A stretch of 5,028 nucleotides of DNA, from the NCBI GenBank assembly GCA_045629845.1, contig JAZQRZ010000112.1, positions 1-5,028 on the forward strand, read 5' to 3'. The notes beneath the pieces are model-generated. The model was not told the origin of the DNA and searched no databases. It saw only the letters and a list, made by a program, of their open reading frames with translations. The DNA is from UBA9715 sp045629845 (GTDB lineage: Bacteria; Actinomycetota; Coriobacteriia; Coriobacteriales; Eggerthellaceae). This document shows, piece by piece, positions 1 through 5,028 of this stretch. Both the position numbers and the translations under genes were made by a program. How positions within the stretch are numbered: position 1 is the first letter of the stretch; each line of letters opens with the position of its first letter.

Positions 1-111
1 GGCGCTTGTACTACTTGCAGCAGAGCTAGCAGCGTTTCCACCACAGGCGACAAGCATTAGAGCTAGCACACAAGCAAGGATAAGCGAGACAATTCGAGAA
101 ATGGACTTCAT
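1..111 (-). CDS. N-terminus of a secreted lipoprotein (partial, runs off the left edge)
   Basis: On the minus strand an ATG at 111-109 opens a frame that stays open to base 1, giving 37 residues starting MKSISRIVSLILACVLALML. This is a type II (lipoprotein) signal peptide: Lys2 and Arg6 form the positive n-region, residues 7-22 are hydrophobic, and the lipobox LVAC ends at Cys23, the residue expected to be lipidated. The mature start (CGG then an Ala/Ser-rich stretch) is the flexible tether typical of lipoproteins in Gram-positive bacteria. A purine-rich Shine-Dalgarno site (GGGGGAGG, minus strand, 123-116) lies four bases before the ATG and supports this start. The gene is divergent from the permease at 324. 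The functional domain is outside the window, so the role is unknown; a transporter binding protein would be one common option, but nothing here shows it. No signal longer than the leader can be assessed. Confidence 0.82.
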   Translation of the reverse strand, partial: MKSISRIVSLILACVLALMLVACGGNAASSAASSTSA

Positions 112-115
112 GGAA

Positions 116-123
116 CCTCCCCC
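116..123 (-). promoter_or_regulatory. Shine-Dalgarno site of the lipoprotein gene
   Basis: The minus strand reads GGGGGAGG immediately ahead of the ATG at 111, with four bases between. The GGAGG core is complementary to the 3' end of 16S rRNA. This site fixes the lipoprotein start, which matters because the gene is cut by the window edge. Confidence 0.75.
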
Positions 124-151
124 TTTCTACCGCAGCAATACGGCGGATAGA

Positions 152-179
152 TTTGCGGAAAGCGCAAAAAGCACTTTTT
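152..179. repeat. Two overlapping short inverted repeats
   Basis: TTTGCG at 152-157 pairs with CGCAAA at 163-168 across a five-base loop (GAAAG). Starting inside that right arm, AAAAAG at 166-171 is followed after two bases by its complement CTTTTT at 174-179. The two structures share bases 166-168, so they could not both form fully in one RNA. They lie in the divergent intergenic region, about 40 bases before the lipoprotein start on the minus strand. The second ends in a T run on the plus strand but has a weak A/T stem, so a terminator is doubtful; protein binding sites or a 5' UTR structure are alternatives. The pairing is seen directly; any function is inference. Confidence 0.4.
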
Positions 180-180
180 A

Positions 181-211
181 GCTCTTATTCCAGACTACCC
201 TGAATAAGCGC
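181..211. promoter_or_regulatory. Operator-like dyad between the divergent genes
   Basis: CTTATTC at 184-190 is mirrored by GAATAAG at 202-208 with an 11-base spacer. The symmetry extends outwards with GC at 181-182 against GC at 210-211 (one mismatch at 183/209). As RNA it could extend inwards with AG at 192-193 against CT at 200-201, bulging C191. A half-site spacing of 18 bases, about two helical turns, in the middle of a divergent control region suits a dimeric repressor or activator binding site serving one or both genes. No regulator gene is in the window, and I could not place convincing -35/-10 boxes around it, so it is a candidate only. An RNA hairpin is the alternative reading. Confidence 0.45.
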
Positions 212-230
212 AACATACCATTATTAAATC

Positions 231-274
231 AAGGAAAAACAATGTATACCAGACTGTTGAGCAGATGTTGCTAG
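231..274 (+). CDS. Candidate 10-codon leader peptide MYTRLLSRCC with its ribosome binding site
   Basis: An AAGGA Shine-Dalgarno core at 231-235 lies six bases before an ATG at 242. The frame reads MYTRLLSRCC and stops at TAG 272-274, 49 bases before the GTG of the permease. Such a well-spaced ribosome binding site in front of so short a frame is uncommon by chance, and the frame is in the permease's 5' region on the same strand. Two adjacent Cys codons (TGT TGC) right before the stop recall cysteine-responsive attenuating leader peptides known from mycobacteria, though those carry longer Cys runs and are often leaderless. No classical terminator/antiterminator follows between 275 and 323. It could equally be a chance frame whose Shine-Dalgarno-like site is incidental. 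The feature range includes the ribosome binding site; the coding part is 242-274. Confidence 0.35.
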
Positions 275-310
275 AAGCCCCCTATGCCAGTTGGTACCAT
301 TGATTGGATA

Positions 311-315
311 GGGAG
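311..315 (+). promoter_or_regulatory. Shine-Dalgarno site selecting the GTG start of the permease
   Basis: GGGAG at 311-315 lies eight bases before GTG at 324. It decides the start, because the first in-frame ATG (residue 39) would remove the first membrane helix. A rival ATG at 284 in another frame has no comparable site ahead of it. Confidence 0.7.
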
Positions 316-323
316 AAATAACG

Positions 324-3300
324 GTGAAGAGCGCGTTCAACAAAGAAATCCTTCGTTCAATCACCCATTCGGCTGGGCGCTTCGCCGCTATTGCCATTAT
401 TTCGCTTCTGGGTGCTGGATTCTACGCTGGCCTACGCATGGCTGCACCCGATATGCGTATTGCGGGCGATGACTTTTTTGATGGCGCCAATCTATACGAC
501 ATTAGCGTCATGACTACGCTTGGTGTAGACGACAGCAGTTTTAAGCTCCTTGACGATGTAGAAGGCGTTGGTGAAGTAATGCCTGCTTATCGGTCTGCGG
601 CTATGGTGCTTGTTGGCGAAAATAGCTATGCAACCAGTATCGAATCACTGCCAGTTGAAGCAGCTCATGCAAGCGATACATCTGATGGCGAACAGGCTTA
701 TTCCAACGACGATAGCTATATGAATAGACCGCTTTTACTGGATGGCTCATGGCCTTCCAAGCCAAATGAATGCGTTGCCAGTTCTGATGCTGCAAGCAAT
801 TTGGGTATTTCGATTGGCGACACTATTAGTATCGAAAAAGCAACAACCGAACTCGAAGACACCTTTGCTGAAACCACATTTTCGGTAACAGGATTAGTTA
901 ATTCGCCCGCCTATGCTTCGACAGGACAGCTAGGGGTAACTTCGCTTGGCACGGGCGATATCGAACTATATCTATACGTTCCTGAAGATAGCTTTGCTAA
1001 AGACCTTCCCTACACCATTGCGTATTTAACCGTACCTTCTGCACGCAGTCATACATGGGATAGCCCTGCCTACGACCACGACATCGGTGTCGTGCAAGAA
1101 CGCATAGACGATATAGCTCCCAAGCTTGGACTAACGCGCTGGAATGACGTGCGTGCCGACGCGCAAAAGGAACTTGACGATGCACGCGCGGAGTACCAAA
1201 AAGAACGCGCCGACGCCGAAGCAAAACTTGCCGACGCCGAAAAGCAACTTACTGAAGCAGATGCCAAACTTAATGACGCATTAACTAAGCTGAACAACGC
1301 CAAAGCAACGCTCGATTCATCAGCTGTCACGCTTGCTCAAAGCAAGCAGAAACTCGACGCTGGTGAACAGGATTATCAAACGGGCTCAGCTGCGCTTGAA
1401 GAAAAGCGGCCTGCTGTTCAAGAAAGCGCAGCACAGCTTCCCGCGCTTAAAACAGCCCTCGAAAACACCCAGCTTAACGCCGAACAACAAGCAAGTATTC
1501 AGCAGCAAATTGCTGCCATCGAAGCGGGTATCGCAGAATTTGATGCAGCTGCAGCACAATTGGCGAATGCTCGCGCTGAATTGGACGCTGGCTGGGCAGC
1601 CTATTCCAGCGGAATTGCTCAGTATGATCAAGGTGTAGCTGAATACGAACACGGGCTTAGGGAATACGACGAGGGTGTTGCTTCTTACGATTCTGGCCTT
1701 GCGGAATTCCAGAAAAACAAGGATGAAGCCAATAAGAAATTCGCCGAAGCCGAAGCCGAATTAGCTGATGCGCAAAAAGAAATTGACGACATTGAAAAGC
1801 CTGAAGTTTACGTTACCAATCGCTCGAAGAATTACGGAGCAGCACAGCTTTCATCTGATGCGGAAGGCATAGCTCAAATTGCCACCTTCCTACCCTTCAT
1901 GTTCTTTTTGGTAGCCGCGTTGGTTGCACTAACCAGCATGACACGCATGGTTGACGAAGAACGCATGATTATCGGTACCCATAAAGCGCTGGGTTACTCG
2001 CGCAGCCGTATTACGGCGAAATACCTTATCTACGCTGTTCTTGCCAGCGGCATTGGAAGCGTTATTGGTGTTCTGTCATTTGGGCAAATCTTGCCTTGGA
2101 TTATCATGAGTGCCTACCAAGTAACCTACGCCGTACCCACCGTTCCTACACCTATCGATCTGGGAATTGCGGCACGCGCCATCATTCTTTCAATTGGCGT
2201 TACCACTCTTTCAACCTGGGGAGCAGCTGCCGCCAGCCTGCGCGAAAAACCCGCTGCTTTAATGCTGCCTCGCGTTCCTAAAGCAGGCAAACGTATCTTC
2301 CTTGAACACATCAAACCCCTGTGGTCACACATGTCGTTTTCCCACAAGGTCACCGCACGCAATCTGCTGCGCTACAAACGACGCTTCTTTATGGCTGTCA
2401 TAGGTATCGCTGGCTGCACTGCCTTACTTATGATTGGTTTTGGCCTGCGCGATGCAGTTGGCAGTGTCGTGTGGAACCAATACGGCGAACTCATAAACTA
2501 CGATGCCACCGTACGCATTGATGACGATGCCAACAGTGAAACGCGCAAGCAAGTTAACGATGTACTGAACTCTTCCAACGTCAAGTCCTCGCTTGAAGTC
2601 AAAGACTTCAACATGATTGCTTCTAGCGATGATGAAGATATGCGCATCGAAGTCGTTGTACCTTCCGACACCGATGCTCTTAGCGACTTCGTAGCACTTC
2701 GTAACCGCACAACCAAAGAAGCACTTTCACTGGAAGATGACGGAGTAATCGTGACTGAAAAAGTTGCAACTAAGCTCGGTCTTGGTGTTGGTGACGAAAT
2801 AATGCTGTACGACGAAAACGACGTCGGTGATGCCACAGGAAGCGGCCACACCTTCATCATTAGCGGAATTACCGAGAACTACCTTGGACACTACGCCTAC
2901 ATGCTTCCAAGCGAATATCGCGCCGTTTTTGACGAAGAGCCTACCAGCGATTTGATATTTGTAAAACTGGCAGAAAACGCCGACCAGAACGCCTTTAGCG
3001 ATGAGCTGCTTTCAATTAATGACGTAAACACTGTAAGCTTTGTAAGCAAAAAAGCCAGCACTTACCAGGACATGCTTGACCTTATGGGCAAGATTATCCT
3101 GGTAGTCATCGTACTGTCTGCAGCACTTGCCTTCGTCGTACTGTACAACCTAACCAACATCAACATCGAAGAACGTATCCGTGAAATTGCAACGCTAAAA
3201 GTACTTGGCTTCACAAAGCCCGAAGTACACGCTTACATCTTCCGCGAGATAATCGTTATGGCCATCATTGGCGCACTTATCGGATGCATAATCGGCCTGC

Positions 3301-3485
3301 CCTTAGCGCTCTATATCGCGCAAACTGCCGAAACACCTCAGATGATGTTTGGGCGCGAAATCGCGCCTCTCAGCTACGTCCTATCCTTCGTCATAACCAT
3401 GGTGTTTGCAGCCTTCGTCGCCTTCACCATGCGCCGCAAGCTTTCTCGCGTCAACATGGTGGAATCACTGAAATCCGTTGAATAG
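324..3485 (+). CDS. FtsX-like ABC transporter permease, long form with coiled-coil external domain
   Basis: This 1053-residue protein belongs to the MacB/FtsX-type permease superfamily in its large two-core form. Predicted order: helix 1 at about 19-38 (after a short basic N-terminus, MKSAFNKEILRS), an external domain at 39-517, helices 2-4 at about 518-540, 566-590 and 612-635 (first FtsX core, with a DEERMIIGTHKALGYSR coupling segment at 544-560), helix 5 at about 688-708, a second external domain at 710-922, and helices 6-8 at about 923-945, 973-998 and 1013-1036 (second core, with the hallmark NLTNINIEERIREIATLKVL at 942-961). A long coiled coil fills about 275-492, with Ala/Glu/Lys-rich heptads and a Tyr/Gly heptad array at 427-461. 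Family members act in the membrane with a cytosolic ATPase and use ATP for mechanical work on substrates outside, such as lipids, lipoproteins or peptides; the substrate here is unknown. No ATPase gene adjoins it: upstream is a divergent lipoprotein and downstream genes are convergent. The start is GTG at 324, supported by GGGAG at 311-315. Length and ends look intact, with the usual basic C-terminal tail. Confidence 0.9.
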   Translation: MKSAFNKEILRSITHSAGRFAAIAIISLLGAGFYAGLRMAAPDMRIAGDDFFDGANLYDISVMTTLGVDDSSFKLLDDVEGVGEVMPAYRSAAMVLVGENSYATSIESLPVEAAHASDTSDGEQAYSNDDSYMNRPLLLDGSWPSKPNECVASSDAASNLGISIGDTISIEKATTELEDTFAETTFSVTGLVNSPAYASTGQLGVTSLGTGDIELYLYVPEDSFAKDLPYTIAYLTVPSARSHTWDSPAYDHDIGVVQERIDDIAPKLGLTRWNDVRADAQKELDDARAEYQKERADAEAKLADAEKQLTEADAKLNDALTKLNNAKATLDSSAVTLAQSKQKLDAGEQDYQTGSAALEEKRPAVQESAAQLPALKTALENTQLNAEQQASIQQQIAAIEAGIAEFDAAAAQLANARAELDAGWAAYSSGIAQYDQGVAEYEHGLREYDEGVASYDSGLAEFQKNKDEANKKFAEAEAELADAQKEIDDIEKPEVYVTNRSKNYGAAQLSSDAEGIAQIATFLPFMFFLVAALVALTSMTRMVDEERMIIGTHKALGYSRSRITAKYLIYAVLASGIGSVIGVLSFGQILPWIIMSAYQVTYAVPTVPTPIDLGIAARAIILSIGVTTLSTWGAAAASLREKPAALMLPRVPKAGKRIFLEHIKPLWSHMSFSHKVTARNLLRYKRRFFMAVIGIAGCTALLMIGFGLRDAVGSVVWNQYGELINYDATVRIDDDANSETRKQVNDVLNSSNVKSSLEVKDFNMIASSDDEDMRIEVVVPSDTDALSDFVALRNRTTKEALSLEDDGVIVTEKVATKLGLGVGDEIMLYDENDVGDATGSGHTFIISGITENYLGHYAYMLPSEYRAVFDEEPTSDLIFVKLAENADQNAFSDELLSINDVNTVSFVSKKASTYQDMLDLMGKIILVVIVLSAALAFVVLYNLTNINIEERIREIATLKVLGFTKPEVHAYIFREIIVMAIIGALIGCIIGLPLALYIAQTAETPQMMFGREIAPLSYVLSFVITMVFAAFVAFTMRRKLSRVNMVESLKSVE
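1143..1799 (+). other. Coiled-coil segment within the permease external domain
   Basis: Codons 274-492 encode a low-hydrophobicity stretch dominated by Ala, Glu, Asp, Lys and Gln with heptad spacing of Leu/Ala/Tyr, starting WNDVRADAQKELDDARAEYQ and ending just before KPEVYVTNRS. A break around residues 363-388 (with Pro at 363 and 373) divides it into two helical arms, consistent with an antiparallel hairpin projecting from the membrane. Comparable stalks occur in other long FtsX-type permeases. At DNA level the heptads show: a 12-base unit GCCGACGCCGAA recurs at 1209-1220 and 1230-1241, exactly 21 bases apart, and GCCGAA is repeated three times at 1743-1760. Confidence 0.75.
1602..1706 (+). 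repeat. Five-unit Tyr/Gly heptad array in the coiled coil
   Basis: Residues 427-461 of the permease read as five consecutive seven-residue units, YSSGIAQ, YDQGVAE, YEHGLRE, YDEGVAS and YDSGLAE. Each has Tyr at position 1, Gly at 4 and an aliphatic residue at 5; a sixth, degenerate unit begins with Phe462-equivalent EFQ. The units occupy 21 bases each. Similar Y..G heptads occur in YhgE/Pip-type proteins and in other long permeases, so this is a family trait here unusually regular. The nucleotide copies differ at many third positions, which argues for old, selected repeats and against recent slippage. Confidence 0.75.
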
Positions 3486-3661
3486 CTGCTGATACTAGGA
3501 AAGGGCCGTCCGAACAAGCCTCGGCTAACCGTTCCTCGCTCTCGGCTCGGCAGCTGCGGAACTGTCGTGCTACGCACGCTCAAACAGTCCTCGCTCCCCC
3601 CTCGCCTTCCCTCCTCACAGCCTCAGATAGTTCGTCCGACCCTTTCCTAGTATCAGCAGCT
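3484..3661. repeat. 178-bp unit with perfect 22-bp terminal inverted repeats, between convergent genes
   Basis: Bases 3484-3505 (AGCTGCTGATACTAGG then AAAGGG) are an exact reverse complement of 3640-3661. The loop is 134 bases, and partial pairing continues inwards (3507-3508 with 3637-3638, and 3511-3515 with 3630-3634). Inside is a second hairpin: ACTGTCGTGC at 3561-3570, loop TAC, GCACG at 3574-3578, then ACAGT at 3584-3588. The stretch 3585-3628 is strongly pyrimidine-rich on the plus strand, and TCCTCGCT occurs twice (3533, 3588). The unit fills almost the whole gap between the permease and the SPFH gene, and its left end overlaps the permease stop codon (TAG 3483-3485). No transposase frame and no clear target duplication are visible. 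A non-autonomous MITE/REP-like repeat is my preferred reading; a bidirectional transcription end or structured RNA are alternatives, though no T run follows either arm. Confidence 0.65.
3561..3588 (+). other. Inner hairpin of the intergenic repeat unit
   Basis: CGTGC at 3566-3570 pairs with GCACG at 3574-3578 around a TAC loop. The stem resumes with ACTGT at 3561-3565 against ACAGT at 3584-3588 after a five-base bulge (3579-3583); GG at 3558-3559 can add pairs with CC at 3589-3590 if A3560 is bulged. The structure lies near the centre of the 178-bp unit, giving it a stem-within-stem shape. It has no terminal T run. Pairing is visible; function is not. Confidence 0.5.
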
Positions 3662-3677
3662 GCATATCAGCAGCTGC
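3651..3677. repeat. 13-bp direct repeat at the right edge of the inverted-repeat unit
   Basis: TATCAGCAGCTGC occurs at 3651-3663 and again at 3665-3677, a 14-base period. The first copy is mostly the outer part of the right terminal repeat, and its first 11 bases are mirrored in the left arm (3484-3494). The extra copy lies outside the unit and could be a duplicated end, a remnant of a second inserted unit, or slippage. Confidence 0.6.
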
Positions 3678-3689
3678 GGGGTGGTTATA

Positions 3690-4619
3690 TTATTCGGAAA
3701 CGATTTCTTTGAGGGAGGCGGCGACGCCAGCAAGACCTTGCATGTCGGAAGGAATGATAAGCTTCGTGGCTTGGCCGTTGGCAACTTCCTTCAATGCATC
3801 AAACGACTGCAGCGTAAGAACAGCAGAGTCAGCGCCTGCTTCGCGGACAACACGAATGCCGTCTGCAGTTGCTTGCTGAACGTTGCGAATGGCTTCTGCT
3901 TCACCTTCGGCTTCGCGAATCTGACGTTCCTTTTCGGCTTCTGCAGCCAGGATAACAGTTTGCTTGTGAGCTTCAGCGGCAAGAATGCGTGCCTGCTTTT
4001 CACCTTCTGCTACGGTGATGGCACTTTGCTTCTGACCTTCAGCCAACAGCACGGCTTCACGCTTTTCACGTTCGGCCTTCATCTGCTTTTCCATGGCTTC
4101 ACGGATAGCAGCCGGCGGGGTGATGTTCTTTACCTCGACGCGGTTAACTTTGATGCCCCATGCATCGGTTGCTTCGTCAAGGATGGCGCGCATCTGGGCA
4201 TTGATGGTATCGCGGCTAACAAGCGTGGTATCAAGGTCAAGGTCGCCAATAATGTTACGAAGTGTAGTTGCGGTCAGGTTTTCGATAGCCAGGATGGGAC
4301 TTTCAACGCCATAGCAATACAGACGCGGATCCATGACCTTGTAGAAGATAACCGAGTCGATAGACATGGTGACGTTATCTTTGGTGATAACTGGCTGCGG
4401 CGGGAAGTCGGCAACTTGTTCCTTCAGCGACACCTTTGCACGCACGCGATCGATAAGCGGCAGCTTGAAGTGCAAGCCATTACCCCAAGTGGTCAGATAC
4501 GAACCCAGACGTTCGATAACCATGGTTTCGGCCTGCGGCACAATCTTGATGCACGAAACGCAAACAAGCACCACGAGAACAAGAACGACGATAAGAACAA
4601 TCGAGATGTCACCAAACAT
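3690..4619 (-). CDS. SPFH/band 7 membrane protein (QmcA/paraslipin, stomatin-like)
   Basis: This 309-residue protein is a membrane-anchored SPFH-domain protein, close in length to E. coli QmcA (about 305). Residues 5-25 are one hydrophobic N-terminal anchor. The SPFH domain spans about 26-185 and shows family signatures: ETMVIERLGSY (31-41), GLHFKLPLIDRV (48-59), FPPQPVITKDNV (72-83), LRNIIGDLDLD (120-130), and the strongly conserved DAWGIKVNRVEVKNITPP (152-169). An Ala/Glu-rich coiled coil follows at about 175-250 (EKQMKAEREKR, then AEG/AEA repeats), with a short Gly/Ala C-terminal tail. Such proteins oligomerise into large ring or cage assemblies that organise membrane microdomains and membrane-protein quality control; the specific client is not known. 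The start ATG is supported by AAGGAAGT at 4632-4625 (minus strand). It follows the NfeD-like gene by 45 bases, the conserved pairing, so the two are probably co-transcribed. Nothing appears truncated. Confidence 0.93.
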   Translation of the reverse strand: MFGDISIVLIVVLVLVVLVCVSCIKIVPQAETMVIERLGSYLTTWGNGLHFKLPLIDRVRAKVSLKEQVADFPPQPVITKDNVTMSIDSVIFYKVMDPRLYCYGVESPILAIENLTATTLRNIIGDLDLDTTLVSRDTINAQMRAILDEATDAWGIKVNRVEVKNITPPAAIREAMEKQMKAEREKREAVLLAEGQKQSAITVAEGEKQARILAAEAHKQTVILAAEAEKERQIREAEGEAEAIRNVQQATADGIRVVREAGADSAVLTLQSFDALKEVANGQATKLIIPSDMQGLAGVAASLKEIVSE

Positions 4620-4624
4620 GTATT

Positions 4625-4632
4625 ACTTCCTT
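4625..4632 (-). promoter_or_regulatory. Shine-Dalgarno site of the SPFH gene
   Basis: The minus strand reads AAGGAAGT five bases before the ATG at 4619. It confirms the start, which places the hydrophobic anchor directly at the N-terminus as expected for this family. Confidence 0.7.
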
Positions 4633-4638
4633 TCTACG

Positions 4639-4651
4639 AGCGGAAACCGCT
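4639..4651 (-). other. Small intercistronic hairpin between the NfeD-like and SPFH genes
   Basis: AGCGG at 4639-4643 is complementary to CCGCT at 4647-4651 with a three-base loop. In the minus-strand transcript it falls six bases before the SPFH ribosome binding site and after the NfeD-like stop. It has no T run, so it is unlikely to be a terminator. It might stabilise the downstream message or affect translation of the second gene; a five-pair stem can also arise by chance. Confidence 0.35.
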
Positions 4652-4664
4652 AGACAATCCCTAT

Positions 4665-5028
4665 TTAAATGCGCTCAACAACGAGCTTGATGCTGCGTTG
4701 TTCCACGACGCGCACCTGCGTGTTTTCTTCGATAGGCAGTCCATCAGATGAAAGCGCTGCCCATGTCATATGGTCAGGTGTTTCAACGCGACCCGTCAAA
4801 GCTTCGTTATCAATGCGCTCGACAACAACGGCATTAAGACCAACGGGGGTTGCTTCGTGTTCCTGCCCCATTTTGCGATGCTTCATGATAAGCGGACGCA
4901 GCAAAATCAAGCAGGCAAATGACACGACGAGAAACACCACAATTTGTACGGTAAGGTCGGCACCAAGAAAACCTGCAACAAATGCAGCAATGCCACCAAC
5001 AACAAACCAAATGGTTATTAATCCCATC
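4665..5028 (-). CDS. NfeD-like membrane protein (partial, 5' end beyond the right edge)
   Basis: The visible 120 residues match the short (NfeD1b/YbbJ-type) NfeD family: two hydrophobic helices at about 4-21 and 26-46, a basic loop (RPLIMKHRKMG), then a small OB-fold domain at about 62-120. That domain has the usual pattern: VGLNAVVVERID, GRVETPDHMTWAALSSDGLP, then a Val-rich final strand ending LVVERI. Short NfeD proteins usually have about 140-155 residues with another hydrophobic segment first, and the Met at 5027 sits where family members have internal sequence (a Leu/Thr-Ile-Trp-Phe stretch), so I judge the real start to lie outside the window. NfeD proteins act with the SPFH protein encoded next door, probably through the OB domain, in membrane microdomain assembly. 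It is the upstream gene of the pair; the promoter is not in view. Confidence 0.85.
   Translation of the reverse strand, partial: MGLITIWFVVGGIAAFVAGFLGADLTVQIVVFLVVSFACLILLRPLIMKHRKMGQEHEATPVGLNAVVVERIDNEALTGRVETPDHMTWAALSSDGLPIEENTQVRVVEQRSIKLVVERI

Noticed and set aside
212..250. Possible promoter boxes (TACCAT at 216, TATTAA at 222, TATACC at 245) for the permease transcript
   Set aside because: Each -10-like hexamer has only a partial match and none has a recognisable -35 box at 16-18 bases.
284..472. A 62-codon plus-strand frame starting with ATG at 284
   Set aside because: No Shine-Dalgarno site precedes it, and most of it overlaps the permease N-terminus in another frame, where the encoded sequence is rich in Trp, Cys and Arg and resembles no family.
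1209..1241. Repeated 12-base unit that looked like a direct repeat of possible mobile or regulatory origin
   Set aside because: The 21-base spacing and codon phase show it is simply the heptad pattern of the coiled coil.
2498..2860. A 120-codon minus-strand Ser-rich frame within the permease
   Set aside because: Antisense shadow of the Asp/Glu-rich second external domain; Ser richness is the expected mirror of that composition.
3374..3583. A 69-codon minus-strand frame crossing the left inverted-repeat arm into the permease end
   Set aside because: It starts inside the repeat loop, is Arg/Ser-rich, has no convincing ribosome binding site and runs antisense to the permease.
3662..3689. Possible classical terminator for the SPFH gene
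   Set aside because: No GC stem followed by a T run is present on the minus strand in this short stretch; only the larger inverted repeat beyond it could serve.
3681..4751. A 356-codon open frame on the plus strand opposite the SPFH and NfeD-like genes
   Set aside because: It is a mirror of two well-recognised minus-strand genes, has an odd composition rich in Cys, Phe and His, no ribosome binding site, and spans the real intergenic spacer. It arises from the codon usage of the Ala/Glu-rich coiled coil.

Overview
The window holds four protein-coding genes in a compact bacterial layout: a divergent pair at the left, then two convergent blocks meeting at an unusual intergenic inverted repeat. 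Moderate GC, GTG/ATG starts with good Shine-Dalgarno sites, and a very long FtsX-type permease carrying a coiled coil suggest a Gram-positive lineage. I lean tentatively towards a Coriobacteriia-like actinobacterium; this rests on protein style only and no marker gene is present.

Left end (1-323): the first 37 codons of a lipoprotein run leftwards out of the window from 111. The 212-nt gap to the permease start at 324 contains two overlapping short inverted repeats (152-179), an operator-like dyad (181-211), and a 10-codon reading frame with its own Shine-Dalgarno site that ends Cys-Cys-stop (242-274). The last is a candidate leader peptide.

Centre (324-3485): one 1053-residue ABC transporter permease with two FtsX cores, eight predicted membrane helices, and a large external domain that contains a long coiled coil with a clean Tyr/Gly heptad array. 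No ATPase gene lies beside it in the window, so its energy-coupling partner is encoded elsewhere.

Convergent gap (3486-3689): nearly all of it is a 178-bp unit bounded by perfect 22-bp inverted repeats. The left arm overlaps the permease stop codon, and a 13-bp direct repeat sits at the right edge. It looks like a small repeat element of the MITE/REP kind that may also end transcription from both sides.

Right end (3690-5028, minus strand): an NfeD-like membrane protein (5' end outside the window) followed 45 nt later by a QmcA/paraslipin-type SPFH protein. This is the widely conserved NfeD-SPFH membrane-microdomain pair, with a small hairpin just ahead of the second gene's ribosome binding site.

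I see no CRISPR array, tRNA, rRNA, transposase, phage gene or clear new defence system. The items most worth a second look are the 178-bp inverted-repeat unit, the Cys-Cys leader frame, and the dyad in the divergent control region.
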